This document shows positions 57,613-64,000 of a stretch of 64,000 nucleotides of DNA, piece after piece; the stretch's first letter is position 1, and each line of letters opens with the position of its first letter. Source of the stretch: Sphagnum compactum (lineage: Eukaryota > Bryophyta > Sphagnopsida > Sphagnales); assembly GCA_965153455.1 (NCBI GenBank), contig OZ234495.1:16054875-16118874 (forward strand), read 5' to 3'. Position numbers and translations under genes: made by a program. The notes under the pieces were generated by a model. The model searched no databases. It was not told the origin of the DNA and was given only the letters and a program-made list of their open reading frames with translations.

Positions 57613-60600
57613 CTGCGCCACGCGCCCAACTTAGTTGATTAGTTGTATAACCCATGATACACCACAAGCTAAAACACTTGACCCAAACTCTGAATTCAGG
57701 ACTGGAGTTTTTCAAATTTACCGTAGGTTTGGTGCAGCCCATCTTGTGAACTTTCTCGAACTGAATCCATTCGAAAAAAATTATCTGTTAATTTGATACA
57801 TGGGTGTTTTTAAATCCATAAAAGTCCGTGGTCATGTTCATTACCACAATTTTGAAATTTTGTAACAAAGAAAAAAATCATAAATGGAACTTAAACAATA
57901 TTTCATCATAAGTTTGCAAAATGAGGATCTTTTATGATCATAATATCTTGCACATGTTATAAGGTTAATTCATATGTGTTTTGTTATGTGAATGGATTAA
58001 AAAACTTATATTTTATTTTGAAATTTTAATCTAGTAGCATATAAAGTTTGTAAAACATTAAGAAAAAGATCCCATAATCTTTTAGTAGATGTGAAAGTTG
58101 CAAAGAATGTTGTCCAGAGGACCAAGTTGTTGAATCATTCCAAATAAACTCTTCCATATAACCTTTCAAAATAATAAAGTAAATTGTGTAAGCCTTCCAA
58201 ATCATGATAACCTAAATATGATTTGAAAATATTATCCAAGTTTGGTTTTTTTGTACTTGGGAAGATTTTGAGGTTCTACCATAAAATTTTCCTTTCAAAT
58301 TTTCACCCAACTTGAATTAATGGTTTTAAGAAAAGGTTTGAAATATTTGTTGAAAAATGCCCATGTTTATTAAGTAACTCCTATTGACTTGTTTGTTGAT
58401 ATGAAAAATTCAAAAAATTGTCAAGGTTGTCTATAAAATAGTGTTGAAATTTTTTATTCCTATAAGTGTTTATTTTAAATAAACAAAAAGGATGGAAGTT
58501 TTCACTTCGGGCAATAAAATGTGTAGCATTTAATTCATATTCCATTATTTTTGGAACATCCAATATGTATCATTGAGTTTGTTGGTGTATAATGTATTTC
58601 TTCATTTTCAGAGTTATTACCCTTTGGCCAAGGGTTGTCTAGATCAATGAAAGAAAACATCTTGAAAAAAATGGTTTTTTCACCACAAAACATACATGTC
58701 ATCATCATTGGCATTGAATAGTTGCCTTAAACCCTAGATGATGATTTATCATAATTACAAGTTTGGGATTCTAGATTTATATTTAAAGTAAACAAACTTG
58801 CCCATTGATGCCAATGAATAGTAACATTCAAATATTTGTACAATGATATTTCAATTAAATCCTTCAACATATGTTCAAATGTAGTGATTTATTGACATAT
58901 AACGCAATTTATATTTAAGATTTTATTTAAGGAACAAGTCTATTTTTACTTCCTTGTGTGGTAGTATCCATGCATTGATTGAGTTTGATCCACATTTGTA
59001 AGGACATCAATAAATCTACCATTCATTCTATATTTCCATAGGTATGAACTTTGTAAATTTGAGCAAATGCAAGACATAATGAAATAAAATGTCATTCTAA
59101 TTATGTTAATCTTTGGATTAATGGAATGATATTTATTTATTTTTAATTATTCATCACTTGATATATAAATGCAATTTATTTCAATTGATGTTATACAAAC
59201 AACTTATACATATGTATGTGATTGAACTAGGTTTTATTGGAATTTGAAGATTTGCATAATGTTGTTTTGACAATTTATTTGAATAATGTTTAAGTTGGTT
59301 TACAAAACATAACCTATCATAATAAAAAAATGGAATTATCGAAACCTCTTAGATTTTTTAATTGTAAAGGTCTATGTATGTTGAATTATATGAATGTTCA
59401 TTCATTTCAACATGATGTTTTGCTTGAATTGGTTGTTTGATCATTTTTGAAGTGCATTCAATATATGATGATTGAAATTTTTCGTTTATAAAATATTCAT
59501 ATTTTTTTGAGTAGAGATATATCTCATATGATTGATAATTGTGATCTTGTTCTTTCAATATTTGAAAACATGTTACTAAATTTAGATTTTTTGTAGAATA
59601 AATTAAATTTGGATAAAATTCTAATAAGGCAAAGATATTACTATCATAAAGTGACCAATCAAAATGACTTTTTTTGGTGTGTGACATTAGGGTCAATCAG
59701 TAGATGAGAATGTTCCATTTGGGTATTAAAATTTTGTTCAACTTTTGTAATGGGCATTGCAATGGATGGAGATGAAATCTCCTTGATAGGAACTTTTGTA
59801 ATTTTGAATCTTGTTTTTTGGGTAATATTTGTATTACAAGAAGTGTTGAATAATGAAATAATAAAATTCAATTATGAATTTGAATTGTCTTTCAAAACGT
59901 TTATTAACGTATAGTCAAAAAAATTCATTCCAATACAAACGCAATTTGGTTGCAAGAATTGAATAGGAAGTTGTTGCATCATTGATTTAGAAATTAATGA
60001 AAATTCATCCAAATTGATGGTCATTTTGGGATCATTAGTTTTAAAAGCATGCAAAAACCCAAGTACACCATTATCATACTTAATCAGTTCAAAATGTTAA
60101 AGATGTAAGCTATATGTAAAAGGATGAGTTGAAAATCCACTTCATATTGAGAGATTGTGTGCTTTAATATTTTATTCCAAATGTAAATTGGCCTTTGTAA
60201 ATATTGTGCTATCCAAAAAGTTGTAATGAAATTTCCCTCCCATTGTAGCACTTTGAACCATTTTTGTCATATGCTAATGTTCAATTATCATTATTCTTTA
60301 ATGTAAATCAAATAGAAAGCTTGGGTTTAGTTTTCAATGCAACATTGTTAGGCTTTATAAGCAAAAATATGTTCAAAAGAGCCAAAGACTAGGTTGGATA
60401 ATGATGAAAATTATACACTTTTCTTACATATTTTGACATTTCAAAGTTATGTTAATCTTTTCAAATTGTGTTAAATGACTAATATTAGTGTTGAGGAATT
60501 CAAATTAAAATTTTGGTTTGTGGGTTTAATATAAGACTTTTGAGCTCGAACATTTATTATGTTCGAAACAATTAATTCAAATTTGCAAAGGACAAGGATA

Positions 60601-63426
60601 AATGGTTTTTTAATAATAAAAAATTGATAGTTTTAAAAATAAATGATAGTTACATATTACCCACACTAAAAAATGACTCACAATTTAAAAGTTATCAAAT
60701 TTGAAATTTTTAGACATTCAAAGTATGTTTCAAAATCTAAAAAATTCAAAAGTCATTTACCACATGTAAAGGGGGTGTAATGTGCATAACATATTTTTAT
60801 TAAAAAATTATGATAAAAGAAAGAAAAACCTAAAGTAGTGAACATATTTTTGTATGATACAAAAATATAATAATTTCAAGACCAAACACAAATTCTGGCA
60901 AAATCTACACATTTTGAGAAATTCATGTTTGTTCCAAAATGACTAACACAAAACATGTGATATATTGGGGCAATTATATGTAATTTTTAATAAAAATTTA
61001 CAAGAGATTTCATTCAAAAATTCTTTCATATGAAAAAATGAAAGACTAAAATAGGATTCCCATTCCTTTTATAAAGTAATCTTGTTGACCCTTTTGAACG
61101 TATTTTTTCCCTCCTGTATAATTAATTATAAAAATTGATTTGAATGTGTCATAATATTTTGCTTCACTTAGAAAGATAATTATTGATTAATCAACAAATC
61201 AATTTCAAATAAACGAGACAATTACCTACTTCATGTTCATCTTATAGCCAACATAGTGATGGAATTCAAGCCATGATGAATTGTTGCCATGGATACAAGT
61301 TCAAAACTTTTATGTTAGTCACCAAATGTTAGTTGTTTCCAACATGCAATTAAGTTTGTTGCTTAACTTGTGTCATGTCGAAAATTGCTTAGAATGAGAG
61401 CAATTTTTGTCAAGGACATAATTGAAATAGACAAAACAACACAATCTCTGTAAGTGTCCGCACTGCCTAACCATGCTAGTGGAACCCAAATTCTGCATAA
61501 TTTGATTAACACTGTTGAGGGAAGGACTGCACCACTACTTTTTCAAAGAACAAAGGGGTACCCACTTATGAAGTGCCTCTGAGATATGAAACAAAACACC
61601 ATGTTACTAACTCAGTTCTCAATACCAATGCATATACAGCCAAACTCATAACATGCTTGGGGAATTGTGATACAAAGTCAAACCAAAATAACAAAGTTGA
61701 AACTATATGAAAGTCATATAATTGCAATACATGCTCCAACGATGAATCAACAAGATTTAATGTTAATGTTTCCATATACTATGAATAAACTTCAATGGAA
61801 TATACATATAAACTTGAAGTGCATTGTAAATTGCTTTCAATAAAAATTTGCATGTATAAAAAATTACTTACATTGAAAAAACTACTTTCATTGGAAAACT
61901 TCTTTAAACCATAATAATAATAAATCCATTTATATCATAAAATTATTTTGCATATAAAACCACTTACATTGAAAGAAATTTTTAGATATTAAAAAAAAAA
62001 ATCACACAAATTTGATGATGAAGAAGTTTTCTTTAACTTTGAAAAAACTTAAAAAATTTGATTATATAATAAAGTTGTTCAACTAAAATTGTGGTAAAGA
62101 AAGTTTTCACATATATGGACTATTTTGATATTAAAAACAACTACAGAAAGGTCACACTAAAAATTATTAATAACACTAAGTGTTCAAAAGGTTGTTTTTG
62201 TTTGAAAATCAATTTTTAACTCATCAAAGTCAAGCTTGCATTTCACATTATGTTACACATCATCACTATAAAAAATTTGTATCAAAAGTTATAACCAAAT
62301 CCACATTGCACAAACTATCTTATGATTTCAAGAGTCATTAAAACAAACCAAAAAAATTGCAAAAAAAGAGAAGAATACTTTGACACCAATCAAAATACTT
62401 GAGACAAATATAAAAAAGCAATGGGACTTGCTCAAAGACATGTGTAAGGCATACTTGAAAACAACTAAATTTATCCTGAAATTTTAAAAATGCAAAAAAA
62501 AATAAAAATCTATTGGAAACAACAAATGGATCCTACATAAATGAAAAAAAACACACAATATCATTTGAATTACATTTAAGTGGGTAGATAAGTGAATAAG
62601 TTCAACATTTCATTTCAAGGTTTCAAAACACAAACACACAAATCAAGTTTTTAGATCTCAATCAATCAAGTTAAAATTATCTACAATTTAACAGGTCATT
62701 TTATAGGGTTCAAGTTAAAGGAAATAAACTATTGTCACCCATTAAATTTTTCCCACCCATTAACACACTATTCTATGGGTGGCAAAATGTTCAGGTTTAT
62801 AGGAAATATTGGTTTCATGTCCCAATTGTAAGGCCAATAGCCAAGTTGCAAATATGGCAATGATGTTAGTTTTCAAAGGAACCCTATTTATTGCCTTCAC
62901 ACATGTTTTCTCAAGGGCCTTTTAGAAGGATGGCTATTCTTTGGAACATGGGTTATTGCTATTATTGTGGCCTTTGGGAAAATAAAAATATTTGACAAGT
63001 TCAAGCATGTGAAATATTTCAGTCTTAACCAAATGAAAACATTGTAAAGAGAATGTTTTCCGCAACTAATTAAATACCTTATTATTATTAATTATTATAA
63101 ATAGTTAACACACAAGTCTATTATAATACCTAGTTACATCATTTTGGTTATCAATATAGTTGGGACATCAAATAGTTATGGGGTTTTTTTCTTTTTCACA
63201 ACACTAATTAAGTAACATTATTTAGAGTAAGAATGCCTACACCCATGAACCAACCATACAATGTTCTTATCTAAAATTATGCAAATACATCACAACTTGA
63301 AATTGTTAATAAATCATAACTAATCAATGACCTTTGGAGTACAAACTTTAGAGTATAAAAAATTGTGACATTTTGTAATACAATCTAGGAAACCTAACAT
63401 GAATACTAATCCTTGTATTAAACAAT
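57613..63426. other. AT-rich intergenic, nothing recognised
   Basis: No coding domains. 60810-61000 is the weak repeat partner (R3) of 35060-35230. 61440-61780 is slightly less AT-rich with a 69-codon minus-strand ORF of no known family. Confidence 0.5.
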
Positions 63427-63579
63427 CACTACAACAAAAGGTGTCTTTATACGTAAAGTGATTTCTCTGATTTTGAGTGAATTCACTAGTTGCAGTGAAC
63501 GGGGACCAATGAAGAAGTAGTGAATTCACTAGTCTAGTGAATGAGGACTAGTGAATTGCACCCACATTTTACAGTAGTG
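63427..63579 (+). mobile_element. Miniature CACTA element, copy 2 (153 bp)
   Basis: Same family as 56892-57051, same direction, roughly 90% alike by eye. It starts CACTACAACAAAAGGTGTC and ends CACATTTTACAGTAGTG. The reverse complement of the end, CACTACTGTAAAATGTG, matches the start except at a few sites. It is flanked by AAT on both sides (63424-63426 and 63580-63582). The flanks differ from those of copy 1, so these are independent insertions. Confidence 0.9.
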
Positions 63580-63582
63580 AAT

Positions 63583-64000
63583 GTATTATTTGTAGTGCAA
63601 TTTAGGAAACTTAACATGCATATTAATCCCTATAATAAACAACGTATTATTTGTAATACAATCTACGAAACCTAACATGAATATGAATCCTTGTGTTGGA
63701 TTTTAAGACATATTCTACCATTTGATTCATGTCAAAAAAATCCATAGTGACCAACTTGCCCCAATTCATAGGGATGTAGACCTTCTACCATCTCATCCAT
63801 CTCAAAAATTTGGTTGCAATAAGGGACTTGTCCCGATTCATAGGGATGTCGTCACAATTGTTGATCTCAACAACCCAATTGTGTGAATGGATGGATGGAT
63901 GGATGGATGGATGCTTGTGTTTGTTGTCTTTGCCTACTTTCTTCCATTTCCACATAATGATACTTGGTTCCATCCAACAACCTCCAACCCCCCCTCCCCC
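63583..64000. other. Intergenic with (ATGG)n microsatellite
   Basis: ATGG is repeated about six to seven times at 63887-63913. Nothing else recognised to the window end. Confidence 0.6.

Noticed and set aside
60810-61000. Strong repeat pairing with 35060-35230
   Set aside because: Only one block of about 17 bases is convincing; the rest could be chance agreement in AT-rich sequence, so it is mentioned only as weak R3.

Overview
The window is nuclear DNA of a land plant. Two genes point that way: an AP2-repeat (APETALA2/AINTEGUMENTA-type) transcription factor relative and a DUF1677 protein, a family known from plants. The DNA is AT-rich and sparse in genes. It is dominated by decayed and semi-intact transposons of several classes. 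A seedless vascular plant such as a fern is my guess from the overall style, but the sequence shows only 'land plant'.

Layout. 1-2763: the 3' part of a spliced plus-strand gene, nine exons visible, reading frame open through every junction. It keeps a divergent AP2 repeat and the inter-repeat linker but no recognisable second repeat. 2764-5850: its 3' flank, with a degenerate tandem repeat. About 5875-13500: an L1-type LINE on the minus strand, with an intact 939-codon ORF1 and an ORF2 in one frame broken by three stop codons. 14.0-14.35 kb: a 71-72 bp GGTA-type tandem array. 15.4-17.3 kb: a decayed minus-strand hAT transposase. 17.7-21.3 kb: unassigned minus-strand exon-like ORFs. 22020-22601: an intact intronless DUF1677 gene on the minus strand with a 20-base G tract in its leader.

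23-40 kb is intergenic, with dispersed repeat families (LTR-like copies at 14.8, 26.4 and 36.9 kb; a second family at 23.6-23.95 and 36.5-36.8 kb), a foldback at 25.75-26.06 kb and a terminal-inverted-repeat MITE at 28.55-29.18 kb. 40062-42803 is a candidate 2.7-kb non-autonomous CACTA element that contains a 25-bp tandem array, opposed T-rich and A-rich arms and a tRNA-like SINE head. 47.1-48.0 kb holds a Harbinger-like (DDE_Tnp_4) transposase pseudogene. 52.3-55.9 kb holds a 5'-truncated Ty1/copia element with its 3' LTR.

Two miniature CACTA elements (56892-57051 and 63427-63579) each have clean 3-bp target-site duplications and share their sequence. One exon of a methylesterase-like alpha/beta hydrolase lies at 57463-57612 on the minus strand.

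How it fits together: there is no operon-like arrangement. The two best host genes are 20 kb apart and unrelated in position. The rest is a layered record of transposition, with L1, copia, hAT, Harbinger, CACTA, MITE and SINE traces. I found no CRISPR array and no rRNA gene. The most informative new observations are the one-repeat AP2 relative, the CACTA miniature family with its possible 2.7-kb relative, and the foldback and MITE structures.
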